A stretch of DNA of 64,000 nt from Berghia stephanieae. Taxonomy: Eukaryota > Mollusca > Gastropoda > Nudibranchia > Aeolidiidae. The DNA lies in the NCBI GenBank assembly GCA_034508935.3, contig CM067444.1:28560119-28624118 (forward strand), in the 5' to 3' direction. The first letter of the stretch is position 1. Every line of letters starts with the position of its first letter. This document shows, piece after piece, positions 12,800 through 23,094 of the stretch. The notes under the pieces were generated by a model. It saw only the letters and a list, made by a program, of their open reading frames with translations. It made no database searches and had not been told where the DNA came from. Made by a program: the position numbers and the translations under genes.

Positions 12800-12800
<1 letters not shown>
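11945..12800. other. Non-coding gap with repeat fragments
   Basis: Holds half a MITE-C (12,263-12,300), a second piece of the dispersed repeat seen at 11,215 (12,550-12,625) and a truncated SINE-B tail (about 12,763-12,800). No gene recognised. Confidence 0.55.
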
Positions 12801-12804
<4 letters not shown>

Positions 12805-12856
<52 letters not shown>

Positions 12857-12867
12857 ATATATATAAT
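12805..12867. repeat. (TA)n microsatellite
   Basis: Pure TA with one phase slip at 12,844. Confidence 0.95.
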
Positions 12868-13030
12868 GTTAAGTTATATATTTATTTTTTTTTAAATTGG
12901 CCACGCCACATTGTTAACATCGGCTTTATTGTCAGCACTGATAACAATCCCATCTTTCAACAACTGTCTCTTCACTTTGTCAACGAGCTTATCATAATAT
13001 GTTTATTGACAAAAGTAATGGTGTGTGTGA

Positions 13031-13055
13031 GGGGGGGGGGGGGGGGGGGGGGGGG
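13031..13055. repeat. G25 homopolymer
   Basis: Twenty-five consecutive G on the plus strand. It is followed by a weak tRNA-like stretch (13,063-13,110, AGCTCAGTTGGTAGAGCA) whose T-arm does not form. Confidence 0.9.
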
Positions 13056-13679
13056 AGGTGTCCCAAAAGCTCAGTTGGTAGAGCACTGGCTTCACATGTA
13101 TAGGGAATGGGATAGAAACCTGCCCAAGTCGAATTTTTTTCTTCTATGTCCATTCAGAAGTGATTTGGAAACTAGGTTTGTTAAACTGTTTGATATGGCG
13201 GAAATTACTTTGTGAAAGACAGCGTCCTATCAAAAGTGTAGCAAGCAATTTGCTATTGTTTGCAAAACACTATAGTAACCAGGATGAATTCTGGCTCCAT
13301 GGGCCATATGGCTCGAAAGGACAAGCTTATCATTGATGCTACGTGTTAAGATAAGAGACTCACCTGATCTGCCCGCGAATTCAATCGCCCCAACACATGT
13401 GTAACCTTTAGTATTTATATAAAATACAATAGATGACCGCATGAGAACTTATCACCCAAATAGCGGTCAAGAAACAATAGCAAAGAACTGAATAACGTCA
13501 AATTCATGAATTCAATTTAACATGTCATTGTTTTGTGCTGAAGATGGGAAAAGTATCAATTATATGTGTTTAAGTAAAATATTCACCAGTTCTGCCCACC
13601 AGAAAGAAGAAAATAACAAAAACCAAAGATTAATAATTTCTAATAATTTAAACTTTATATTCTTAAATTGGCATCGTGT

Positions 13680-14000
13680 TTGATTTAATAACGATCAAAC
13701 AAAGTATAATTTATAGTGACGTATGTTTTGATTACGTTCAAAGTATAATTTATAGTGAAATATGTTTTAATTACACTCAAACAAAGTATAAATATAATGA
13801 GATATGTTGTCATGACAATCAAGCATAGTTTAAATTATACTGAGATATGCTTTCATGACGATCAAAGTATAATTTATAGTGAGATAGGTTTTAATTACGC
13901 TCAAACAAAGTACAATCTATAGTAAGATATGTTGTCATGACGATCAAACGTAGTATAATTTATAAATGTTTTATTAACGCTAAAACAGTATATTTTATAG
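13680..14000. repeat. Degenerate minisatellite, AAAGTATAATTTATAGTGA type
   Basis: About six to seven units of 40-55 bp, each with AAGTATAATTTATAGTGA, then GATATGTT and ATGACGATCAAA or TTACGCTCAAA. A fragment of similar sequence lies at 25,770-25,860. 13,140-13,680 just upstream shows no gene. Confidence 0.75.
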
Positions 14001-14121
14001 TGTAGCATAGCTTCTTCAAGTCTAGAAAGCTATTAAAAAAATGTCATTATATACCTGATCAACATAATTTAAAATTCACTTGTTGGCATTAGGTCAACGT
14101 GACACCATACCTGATCGAGGT

Positions 14122-14560
14122 CACAATACGCTTCAACAGTCGTAACGTCACTTCCCTCGTAATGACGCATGGTAACTTAGTAACTGGCTTTAAACTATCG
14201 GAAAAATGACGGGCGCCCTTATGGAATATTTCTCTGACGAGCATAAAAGCGTATTTAGAGGGGAAAAAAAACCATTATAAATCTGATCATGTTTTGACTT
14301 TTACACATTCTGATCACAAGACATAATATGAAAAGTTCTAGCCAGCATGAGGAATAAAAAGTACCGATTTTCTTTGTTTCGGCGGCCATCGAGGTTCCAA
14401 AATGAATGTGTAAATGTCAAAACATGATCAGATTTATAATATCGTCGGATAAATATTTCATAAGGGCGTCCGCCATTGTTCCGATAGCTTCGAGCCAGTT
14501 ACTAAGTTACCATGCGTCATTACGAGGGAAGTGACGTTACGACTGTTGAAGTGTATTGAG
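14122..14560. repeat. Foldback element with long inverted repeats
   Basis: The outer arms (14,132-14,189 and 14,493-14,550) are perfect or near-perfect reverse complements over about 58 bp (TTCAACAGTCGTAACGTCAC and onward). The inner arms also pair (ATCTGATCATGTTTTGAC at 14,281 against GTCAAAACATGATCAGAT at 14,417). The arms enclose a loop of about 100 bp. It is non-coding and lies about 270 bp before the orphan lectin first exon, so it could be a recent non-autonomous DNA transposon. Confidence 0.8.
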
Positions 14561-14830
14561 AAAGCAGGGGTTAACTCGTGACATTAATTTACGGAAGCAG
14601 GAAAGGGGTTTGGGGGAGAGGGGGGGGGGGGGGGATGTTGAAGGCCGCGCACCGCCGTGCAGTCATTGTTTCATAATTTATAAATAGCCCGTCTCTCTCA
14701 CTTGCTGGTCCATTCCATGTAAAACTAAAAGCCTACATTCAGATATTTCTGGCTAGCAAAGTAAAAAAAAAAATATTATTCATATTAAATCATATTATCT
14801 GGAGAGAGGAAAAGAGTCGGAAACTGAAAG

Positions 14831-14885
14831 ATGAAGTTGTTAGGTGGTGTTATTTTCGTCCTTGCAAGTCTGACGTGTATCATTG
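14831..14885 (+). CDS. Orphan signal-peptide exon, paralogous to the lectin first exon
   Basis: ATG followed by MKLLGGVIFVLASLTCIIG and a phase-1 donor ATTG|GTGAGT. It matches the first exon of the lectin at 15,891 ([19 protein letters not shown]) in length, phase, donor and about 90 bp on either side (GTGCAGTCATTGTTTCAT upstream; GTGAGTGAAATTGACTCA downstream). No lectin-domain exon lies between it and the second first-exon. It is therefore either an alternative first exon and promoter for the downstream lectin, which the shared phase would allow, or a leftover of a partial tandem duplication. Sequence alone cannot decide. Confidence 0.65.
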
Positions 14886-15021
14886 GTGAGTGAAATTGAC
14901 TCATTTGTTCATCCAGTTACATATTCACTAATTTATCAACCATCCGTTCTCTCTCTATTCGTCACAAAAAGAAATGAAGTGAGTAGGAAAGTGCCAGAAG
15001 ACATTTGAGAATAAAAATGTC

Positions 15022-15117
15022 GCGACGCCGATGGGGGCTCGAACCCGCGACCTTACTGGTACGACAACTCCGCCTGGCCGGGGAGAGCGTGACTCTACCA
15101 TATGAGCTATCCACGAT
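15022..15117 (-). repeat. tRNA-like SINE head
   Basis: On the minus strand: GGATAGCTCATATGGTAGAG (A-box) and, about 50 bp later, GGTCGCGGGTTCGAGCCCCC (B-box and T-arm). A 20-base insertion in the variable region and a poor anticodon arm rule out a normal tRNA. It lies in the intron-like copy after the orphan exon. Confidence 0.6.
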
Positions 15118-15184
15118 CCCAAAAAGATCGCTTTTAACCCTTGTCTTTTATTAGAGCCTTCTCTCCATGACTTCTTGAGGTCAC

Positions 15185-15600
15185 GGCATCGAACCATACA
15201 TCCATCAATCTATCCATCCACTCATCCACTCATCAATCCATTCATCCATTCATCTCTCTATTCATCCATCGAGCCATACATCCATCAATCCATTCATCCA
15301 TTCATCTCTCTATTCATCCATCGAGCCATACATCCATCAATCTATCCATCTACTCATCCATCCATCAATCCATTCATCCATTCATCTCTCTCATCCATCG
15401 AGCCATACATCCATCAATCCATTCATCCATTGATCTCTCTATTCATCCATCGAGCCATACATCCATCAATCCATCCATCCATCCATTCATCCATTCATCT
15501 CTCTATTCATCCATTGAGCCATCCATCCATCAGTCTATCCATCCACTCATCCATCCATCAACCCATTCATCCATTCACTTCTTATTCATCTATCGTTTCA
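15185..15600. repeat. (ATCC)n-rich minisatellite
   Basis: ATCC/ATTC tetramers organised into higher-order units of about 55-90 bp (TCTCTCTATTCATCCATCGAGCCATACATCC recurs). The open reading frame over it (His/Ser/Ile/Pro) comes from the repeat. Confidence 0.9.
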
Positions 15601-15890
15601 TGTCTTTAAAACAAGCCCAAGTATTGCGTTCGGTAATCAGACCTGAACTTATCTGCAAGTTGGGTTGTTGGCCACAAATTGAGGTAATCAGAATTATCTC
15701 GTGACATTTACGAAAAAATAAAGAGAGAAGTTAAAAAAGGGCCACGTCACCGTGCAGTCATTGTTTCATTTTATATAATAAGTTTACTCTTATACTGCTC
15801 TCTCACTCAAACGCGTTTATCTAGTCAAGTTACATACGTAGTAATATTATATTATTTTCTGGAGAGGGGAAAACAGACGAAAACTGAGAA

Positions 15891-16288
15891 ATGAAGCTGT
15901 TATGTGTCGTTACTTTCGTCATTGCAATTTTGCCGTGCATAATTGGTGAGTGAAATTGACTCAATTGTTTATACAGTTACATCGTCAATCTTTCAGCATT
16001 AATCAACCATCCATCCATCCATCAATCCATTCATTCATATATCCATTCATCTATTCAAATATCCATCGATTCATCCATCCTCTCATCCATCACTCCATCC
16101 ATCGATTCACCCATTAGTTCATCCATCAATTAATCCACCACTTCATCCATCCTTCCATTCATCCATTAATTCATCCAACACTTCGTCCATCCATATATTT
16201 ATTCATTCATCCATTCAGTCAGTCATTCCGATATTCATCCATTCATTCATACATACATACATACATACATACATACATACTACATACA

Positions 16289-16333
<45 letters not shown>

Positions 16334-17303
16334 CATACATACATACATACCAATCCATACACTAATCCACCAATTCAATCATGCATTCATTCATCCATTA
16401 TTTTTCTATTCATCCATTCATCCATCCATTCATTCCTCTATTCATCTATTTATTCATTCTCTCATCAATCCATCCATTTTCATCCATCTGTTCATCCATC
16501 AATTCATCCATTCATCCGTCCATCCATCCATCCATCTATTAATTCTTCCTTCCATTCGTTCTTCCTTCATTCTATTTATCCATCCAGTAACTCATTTAGT
16601 CACTCATCTGTTTTCCATATACAACGATTTAAAAAAAATATCCCTATAAAATTGTTCGGATTTTATAAGTTCTTTTAAAGATTGTATTTCTGTCTCTTAA
16701 AAAAATAATTATTTCACTTTTTTTTAAATGGACGGTTTTTCTCTTCATTTTAATAAAACTTTTTGAAAAGCATTTTTTATCCGCGATATTTTCAAAATCA
16801 TACAAGAACAGGTCTGCCGCACTCTGAAAAAAACACCCCAAAAAATTTGGCTAGAAAATTTGTCCTTCAAATATCGATCGATTTAAATGACCCTCATCTT
16901 GGCAAAAACTCTCAAACTTGGGACTTCGAAGAAATCCCGGGTTTGAGAATTTTTGTCAAGATGTGGGTCATTTAAATCGATCGATTTTTGAAAGACAAGT
17001 TTTCTGACCAAATTTTTAAATAACAGGCGTCATGTCGTGTCCTACATGTTAGATGTTGCTGTTGGCCAGGGATCCCTTGTAAAGCGCTTTGAGCACGTTT
17101 AGTGAATATTGCGCTATATAAAAGCTCAATCTAAATTTATTTAAACATTTTAAATGTATTTAGTCGTTAAAAACCGTATGTTTAAATTGGTGGCTTCCAA
17201 AAGGTCGTGCACTTTAGGTATATAAGTAGATAGATAAGTAAATAGATTAATACGAAATTTATGCACATCTCTCCTATCCTTCCCTCTCACCCCTCCCCTC
17301 CCC

Positions 17304-17375
<72 letters not shown>

Positions 17376-17959
17376 CTCTTCCCACACCAAAATAAAAGGC
17401 TACGTACAATGAATGTTTTATTTCTCCAGCTGACTGGGGAGATGAGGAAGCGCAATGGCAAGAGGAATGGAGAGGTTGTCCGGAATCCATCGAGAGGACT
17501 AGATATCTTCGGAAACATGAGAACAAGTGCTACACTTTCCATTTGGAAGAGCGGGTTGACTACGACACTGCCGCCGATATTTGCGCCTCGGAGGCGGAGG
17601 GCGGAATTCTGACAAAAATCCCTAACTGGGATATGGGCAGTTGGTTTCGAGGTAACATTCACTTTGTATATGGATCGCTTGAAGAACAAGAACACGGGAT
17701 TTGGATCGGACTCAAATACGACGACGACGAGGATGCCTTTGTGTGGGCAGATGGCTCACCCTTGACTTATACTAACTGGGCAGACGGCCAAGGTCCAAGG
17801 GGCGGATTCTTCGCCAGGATGAGAGGACTCGTGGTTGATGAAGAATGCGTGGCCATGCACACGGGAACTACGGAATGGTGGGATTACAAATGTCGCAATG
17901 GTATGGGGATTTTCAACGTGAACAAAGGATTCATATGTGAATTTGCTAGGGTAGATTAG
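15891..17959 (+). CDS. Secreted C-type lectin-domain protein (two exons)
   Basis: Join 15,891-15,945 and 17,430-17,959; 194 residues. Exon 1 gives a signal peptide ([19 protein letters not shown]) and ends in a phase-1 GTGAGT donor. Exon 2 follows a TTTCTCCAG acceptor and supplies one long-form C-type lectin domain: N-terminal GCPES cysteine, NKCYTF, DIC, WIGL at the core, [24 protein letters not shown] and a final FICEF, with the six cysteines expected for three disulfides. The usual sugar-binding triplet EPN or QPD is absent and the calcium motif WND is replaced by WWD, so classical mannose or galactose binding is doubtful. Likely role: a secreted recognition or mucosal/immune protein; the ligand is unknown. 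The intron holds CATC and CATA repeats, a MITE-D, a SINE-B tail and a C68 run. A copied first exon lies 1 kb upstream. Confidence 0.9.
16005..16575. repeat. CATC/CATA/CATT tetranucleotide repeats in the lectin intron
   Basis: Imperfect ATCC and ATTC tetramers with a purer CATA block at about 16,248-16,349. The matching position after the orphan exon also carries ATCC repeats, so the repeat predates the duplication. Confidence 0.9.
16848..17022. repeat. MITE-D, both arms
   Basis: Left arm TGTCCTTCAAATATCGATCG, ATTTAAATGACCCTCATCTT, GGCAAAAACTCTCAAACTTG; right arm is its reverse complement (CGGGTTTGAGAATTTTTGTC ... ATTTAAATCGATCGATTTTT, GAAAGACAAG). Near-palindromic, about 170 bp, non-coding. 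A SINE-B tail joins directly on its right. Confidence 0.8.
17025..17140 (+). mobile_element. SINE-B 3' part
   Basis: AACAGGCGTCATGTCGTGTC onward, then TTGTAAAGCGCTTTGAGCAC and GCGCTATATAAAAGCTCAAT. The head is missing; the break coincides with the edge of MITE-D. It lies in the lectin intron. Confidence 0.85.
17305..17372. repeat. C68 homopolymer in the lectin intron
   Basis: Sixty-eight consecutive C on the plus (sense) strand, preceded by CCCCTCCCCT. It ends 57 bases before the exon 2 acceptor. Length is likely imprecise because such runs are hard to sequence. Confidence 0.9.
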
Positions 17960-18224
17960 TATTCTTCTTCTTCTTCTTCTTCAAGTACCAAGTCTGTGCC
18001 AGACATTGGTGACCATGGTACGCCATTCATCTCTCTGATCAGATAACCTCAGAAAACTAATATTACTATTCTCTTTCTTTGTCACCCAGCTGTTCAAACT
18101 ATTCAAATATGTTTATCTTGGTCTACCTTTACTCTTTTTACCTTCTATCTTTCCTGTATTACGAGTGAAAAATATTAACCAATAGATTAGGTACTCTGGA
18201 AGAAACAAATATTTAAAAATTTAC

Positions 18225-18394
18225 TGGTCAGAAACTGGTCCTTTTCAAATATCGGTCGATTTAAATGACTCTCATCTTGGCAAACATTCTCAAACTTGGT
18301 TCCTCGAGCGGTCTTAAACGAATTCCCGGGATTGAGAGTTTTTAAGGGTTTTTCTTTTGGGGGGGGGGGGGGTTGCCAAGATGTAGTAGTAGTC

Positions 18395-18481
<87 letters not shown>

Positions 18482-18620
18482 CAAGCTTCGCAGTCCGAAT
18501 GACGCTTGCTGAGAATTGTGTGATTCAGTCATGAGGGCCATTTAAATCGATCGATATTAAAATTTGAAGGTCGAGATTTCTGGCCAAATATATTTAAATA
18601 TGGGTTTTTCCAGAATGTAC
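18225..18620. repeat. MITE-D interrupted by G-run and (TAG)n
   Basis: Left arm TTCAAATATCGGTCGATTTA ... CATCTTGGCAAACATTCTCA; right arm GCCATTTAAATCGATCGATA and on to CCAGAATGTACGGCAATGAA. A G14 run (18,359-18,372) and about 100 bp of TAG repeat (18,383-18,481) lie inside the element, which begins near AGGTACTCTGGAA and ends near TTCCAGAATGTACGG. Confidence 0.75.
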
Positions 18621-18664
18621 GGCAATGAACTGGTTAATCAGAACTCATCTTCAAAGGGTCATTT

Positions 18665-19028
18665 ATTTGGTAAGATAAAGAACTGAACAAGTGTGTTTGA
18701 AAGGTTACAGACAAACTGGAAAGAAAAATACAAGAAGAAAAAAAATCATCCCAAAAAATCAGTCTACCCAGACTGGGATCGAACCTCAGACCTTCTGATT
18801 ACCAGTCAGACGTGCTACTGTTACACCACGGATGGTAGCGCGTCTGACCGGTAATCAGAACTGGGGATCGAACCTCGGAGATTACCGGTCAGACGTGCTA
18901 CTATTACACCACAGAGGCTCCTGATCCCCAGTAGACTGACTTTTTGGATGGTTTTTTTTCCTGTATTTTTTCTTTCTTGCTTTATCTAGCACCTTTCATA
19001 CACACTTGTTCATATCTTGATCTTACAC
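18665..19028. repeat. Two convergent tRNA-Thr-like SINE copies forming a palindrome
   Basis: The minus-strand copy at 18,665-18,845 has GTGGTGTAACAGTAGCACG (A-box), a five-pair anticodon arm TCTGA-CTGGTAA-TCAGA (anticodon GGT, Thr) and GAGGTTCGATCCCAG (B-box). A plus-strand partner follows (18,846-19,028). Outer flanks also mirror each other (GAACAAGTGTGTTTGAAAGG against CCTTTCATACACACTTGTTC). The first arm could be misread as a tRNA gene, but the acceptor stem fails and the 3' body continues as a SINE. Confidence 0.7.
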
Positions 19029-19266
19029 TGATGGTGCCTCTTAATTTGACATTTATTTGGTAAAACACTGTATTTTGTTATCATCTGTATCAAGCCTTAT
19101 TCTCAAACCTTTAGTTTCCTTATGAGTGCAGAGATGATCTGTAAAGAATAAAGTCGCCAGTTAAAATGTCAATTATTTGTTTTATTCGTTGTTTTTTATT
19201 ATCCTTCGTACAATTTACTGTTATATGAGGAATTAAAATTATTTTCTTGCAGCCGTTTTGGGATTT

Positions 19267-19622
<356 letters not shown>

Positions 19623-19624
19623 GA

Positions 19625-19877
19625 GTGGGTCCCTAGCCAACAACAGCGCTTAACATGTTGGGCGAGGCATGACGTCTGTTAGGAGATATTACATTTTGTT
19701 TTTGACAGAGACAACGCTGTCAACGTCCAGGTACTCATTTTACACCAGAGTACGGTGAGAGAATGTGAGTAAAGAGCTTTTTTCCAGGGACCAAACTATG
19801 CGCCGAGCTAGGCTCGAACCCAGGACCTTCCGATCCAAAAGCGAGTGTCATACCACAAAACCACATAGCCGCATTGC
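19625..19877 (-). mobile_element. SINE-B copy without tail
   Basis: Minus-strand head (GCGGCTATGTGGTTTTGTGG at 19,854-19,873) and B-box GGGTTCGAGCCTAGC, body to the GGGTCCCTAGCCAACAACAG junction at 19,627. The L2-like tail is replaced by the GA repeat. Confidence 0.85.
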
Positions 19878-20014
19878 ACTGTGGTCTAATATTTATGGAA
19901 GTGACGGGCTACAAGATAACGAATGCAACATGAAAGGGAAGAACAGATAAAAGGGAAGAAAAAACAGAACGGTTGATCTCCTTCACCCACACCACTGGAT
20001 GTCAAAAGAGCCTA

Positions 20015-20237
20015 ATCCTCAGCGTGGCTCAGCGCTACGGTCTTTGCTTCGTACCCAAAAGGTACCGAGTTCGATCACCCGTCGCTGCGCTGTGTGGCCT
20101 TGAACAAGTCACCTCGCCCTAGCTCACTTTGCGGCGCTGCTCTGCGGCTGACGCCTGGGTTATTCCAGTCTTCCCTTGGAATAGACCCTAAATACAAATT
20201 TCCCCATGGGGATGAATAAAGGGAATAGGAATTTATA
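20015..20237 (+). mobile_element. SINE-A copy
   Basis: CAGCGTGGCTCAGCGCTACG head, B-box GGTACCGAGTTCGATCACC, tail CCCCATGGGGATGAATAAAG. This is the best-preserved B-box of the three copies. Confidence 0.88.
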
Positions 20238-20399
20238 TTAATTTTATCTTTTTTTTTTAATCGAATTTGTCTCAGCGAAAGATCCCAACCATAGCCAGGG
20301 AAAGAACAAGTCATGTCAATCCAGAACAAGCGCAGAGAGTCCCCTGTAAGGGAAAATCAAATGAACTGGATATCTATTTTTTTAAAAGACAGAACTTGA

Positions 20400-20640
20400 A
20401 CTTTGATTATATAGCGCAATATCCACTAACTGTGATCAAAGCGCTTTAACAGGGGTTCCTAGCCAATAGCAACACTTAACATGTAGAACAAGACAAGACG
20501 CCTGTTAGGCGATATTTCAATTTTTCGAACAGAGACAACGCTATTAGCGGCCAGGTACTCATTTTACACCTGAGTACGGTGAGTGAGAATATGAGTAAAG
20601 ACCCTCCACCACGGACTCAACTAAAATCCGATCTCGAGCT
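20400..20640 (-). mobile_element. SINE-B copy, head lost
   Basis: Begins on the plus strand with the reverse complement of the tail (TTTGATTATATAGCGCAATA..AAAGCGCTTTAACAGGGG) and continues through CAGGTACTCATTTTACACC to ACGGACTCAACTAAAATCCG, where the tRNA-like head should start but does not. Confidence 0.8.
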
Positions 20641-21150
20641 AACCCTAATAGAAAAAATCATGACAAATTGAATAAATAAACGCCTGACAAAAGATCAAAG
20701 GTGAAAATACAAATTTAAAGAATACTGGGGATGTAGGAGCTTTCGGAATGTCTCCCCTTTACTTAACTTATGGAAAAACAAACTTCCTAAAACAACAACT
20801 CTCGGACTGCTTTGCACTACCTTTCAATATTTAACAAATCAAAATGGCAGCTGAAAATCAAAACAATGGTCAAATTAAGAAATTTTAAACTTTCACAAAT
20901 CTATCAAGATTTGTTCTAGAGTTTTTTAAAATACTTCTAGATATAATGACAAATTGAATAAATAAATGCCTGACAAAATATCAACGGTGAAAATACAAAT
21001 TTAAAGAATACTGGGGATGTAGGAGCTTTCGGAATGTCTCCCCTTTGCTTAACTTATGGAAAAACAAACATCCTAGCACCTTTACTAAGACTTAGGACTA
21101 ACCTTAATAGAAAAAGAAATATCCTCGATCTCGAGCTAACCCTAATAGTA
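20612..21150. repeat. Tandem duplication with about 280-bp period
   Basis: The block ATGACAAATTGAATAAATAA ... GGGGATGTAGGAGCTTTCGG ... TATGGAAAAACAAAC occurs at 20,658-20,790 and again at 20,947-21,070 with few changes; TCTCGAGCTAACCCTAATAG occurs at 20,631 and 21,127. No gene seen. Confidence 0.8.
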
Positions 21151-21159
21151 AAAAAAAGA

Positions 21160-21563
21160 ATCAAAATGGCGACTGAAATACCTTCATGTGATCAAGTGAA
21201 TAATATCACTATGAATGCCACGATTTGCTGAAAAATGCCAACACCCACACAACACAACGGAAGTAATAATAATACTTGATGTCATAAATAGATGACGCAA
21301 ATTGACAACTTTTTACAGTGTCAAAATTAGTTGATTTTGGGAGTCAAGTGTCGTCGTTGGTACATATTTTATGATATCTGTTTGACTCACGAACTTTCAA
21401 ACTGACTTTAAATTATAAAAGGAAATCAAGTTATCTGTTTATCTATCTCTAAAAAATACATTTCTAATTTTCAAATCTTTCAGTAGAGTTGTGCGCCGTA
21501 TCAATTTTTTTATTGACTCAAATAAGCACAATATTCTCCACAATGCTATATTTTTTAAAGAAA

Positions 21564-21633
<70 letters not shown>

Positions 21634-22255
21634 TAATATAACAAGTGACTAGTTGAATAAAACATTAATTATTGTATTAATCCTATCGACAGCCATCTGT
21701 ATTCTTAAATTAAAATATTAGATGAGATAAAAACACACAGACAGGACAACTTTGCATTGGTCATTAAAGCCAATACTAGCGGCAGCTAGAAAGGACTGCA
21801 AAGAGAATTGAACAAAAAACAAAAACAAAAAAAAAAAAAAAAAAAACACCACGACATCCGCTTTTAAACAGAAAAAGATACTTAACAATGAAACGTTTTA
21901 TGCTCAAAACCATTCATCATCCGTCCGGTCGTCCTGACTGGATGTACAAAATGCCTTTTTTTCTCTACCCGTCGATTTGGATTTTACATGAATTATTACA
22001 GATTTGATTGCTTTTTGTTTGTGGTTGAAGAAGGGTTTTGAGCCCGAAACGCTCCGCATTATCAATTTCCGGTATTTTTGATTTATGGTATTGTTTGTTT
22101 GTTTTTTTTTTTTTGTTTTTGTCTTGCTTTTTTCTGTTTCTTTCTTTTTTTTTTGTTTTGTTTGTTTGTTTGTTTGTATTGTTTTGTTTAGCCTGTTAAT
22201 ATATTCGTGTTCAATACTTTCAATTAGTCGTAATATGCCGTCTACGTCATTGGCT
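21160..22255. other. Gap with (AT)n and a hammerhead-like motif
   Basis: Holds an AT microsatellite (21,566-21,632), an A-rich tract (21,814-21,846) and T-rich sequence (22,097-22,190). At 22,025-22,051 lies TTGAAGAAGGGTTTTGAGCC followed by CGAAACG, which resembles a hammerhead ribozyme core. No protein gene recognised. Confidence 0.5.
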
Positions 22256-22752
22256 CTAGGCGGGCTGCTGGTTTAGGCGAGGGTATTCACATATGAATTG
22301 CTTCTCAGCATTTGAAGCTCCACGACCATTAGTACATTTGTAATCCCACCATCTTCCGGATTCATCAATATTCATGGCCACGCAATCTTCAAATAGCCTT
22401 CTCACCTGTGAAACGATAAGCCTATGCCTGGTTCCTTGATCGACCCCGAAGAATTGATAGTCCAGTGGAGAGCCGTCAGACCACACAAATGTATTTTCCT
22501 TTTTGCGGTCGTTGAGTCCTATCCAGACCCCATGTTCAACATAAACTCCAAATGTGAAGATTTCGTCTAGAATCCATTGCTGGGTGTCAGAATTTGGCAT
22601 AGTTACGAGAATTCCGCTATCCGCCTCGCAAATGTCGCTCGCAGCGTCGAAATCTTTCTTCAGATTCATATAGAACATATAGCATTTGTTCTTGTAAACC
22701 CGTAGATATTGTTGTGAAAGGTTAGGAGGACAGCCATAAACACCAGCAACAC
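22256..22752 (-). CDS. C-type lectin-domain exon (second lectin, first exon not found)
   Basis: A minus-strand exon starting after the TTTTGAAG acceptor and running to a TAG at 22,256-22,258; 164 residues plus one split codon. Domain order matches the lectin at 15,891: GCPPN, NKCYMFYMN, DIC, HGVWIGLND, VWSDGSPLDYQF, DCVAM, WWDYKC, FICEY. All six cysteines of a long-form domain are present, EPN/QPD is missing and WWD replaces WND. The acceptor is phase 1, as in the first lectin, so a short signal-peptide exon is expected upstream (coordinates above 22,752), but I could not find a convincing one. The region upstream holds MITE-C, a small RTE-like element and a minisatellite. It is probably a functional paralog of the first lectin, on the opposite strand about 4.3 kb away. 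Confidence 0.85.
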
Positions 22753-22883
22753 CTTCAAAAGCAAAATAAATAAATAGAGTTATGACATAATATTATTATC
22801 TCAAAACGATTCTTTTGTCGAGGAGAACACATGATGCTTAAAATCGAATAATTAATTGTTTTTAGCTGTATCCAATGTGTACA

Positions 22884-23012
22884 TATATACAGGTCTTACA
22901 TCCGGTCAGACTTATGAGCCTAGTTTAACATTGTTGTAATGGACAATATTTTGCGATGTCCATTACAACAATGAGCTCATAAGGAATTGTGTTATCAGAC
23001 CTGCAAATAAGT
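22884..23012. repeat. MITE-C copy, near-palindromic
   Basis: Left arm CAGGTCTTACATCCGGTCAG ... AACATTGTTGTAATGGACAA; right arm TGTCCATTACAACAATGAGC ... TTATCAGACCTG. The arms pair over most of their length; it is shorter in the middle than the 9,067 copy. Confidence 0.75.
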
Positions 23013-23094
23013 ACAAGTCGGCTTTATTTAACTTGAATTAAAATCAACGTCTCAGTTGAGAAGGGTGGGTTTTATTTTATCAACACTGAAAAGT

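Noticed and set aside
13063-13135. tRNA gene after the G25 run
   Set aside because: An A-box-like AGCTCAGTTGGTAGAGCA is present, but there is no usable B-box or T-stem.
15175-15609. 144-residue His/Ser/Ile/Pro reading frame with signal-like periodicity
   Set aside because: It is the ATCC tetranucleotide repeat, which is open in this frame.
17150-17695. Minus-strand frame with a long poly-Gly block, glycine-rich-protein-like
   Set aside because: It is the reverse of the C68 run and the antisense of the lectin exon.
18770-18840. Functional tRNA-Thr (GGT)
   Set aside because: The anticodon arm is good but the acceptor stem does not pair, and the sequence continues as a SINE with a mirrored partner.
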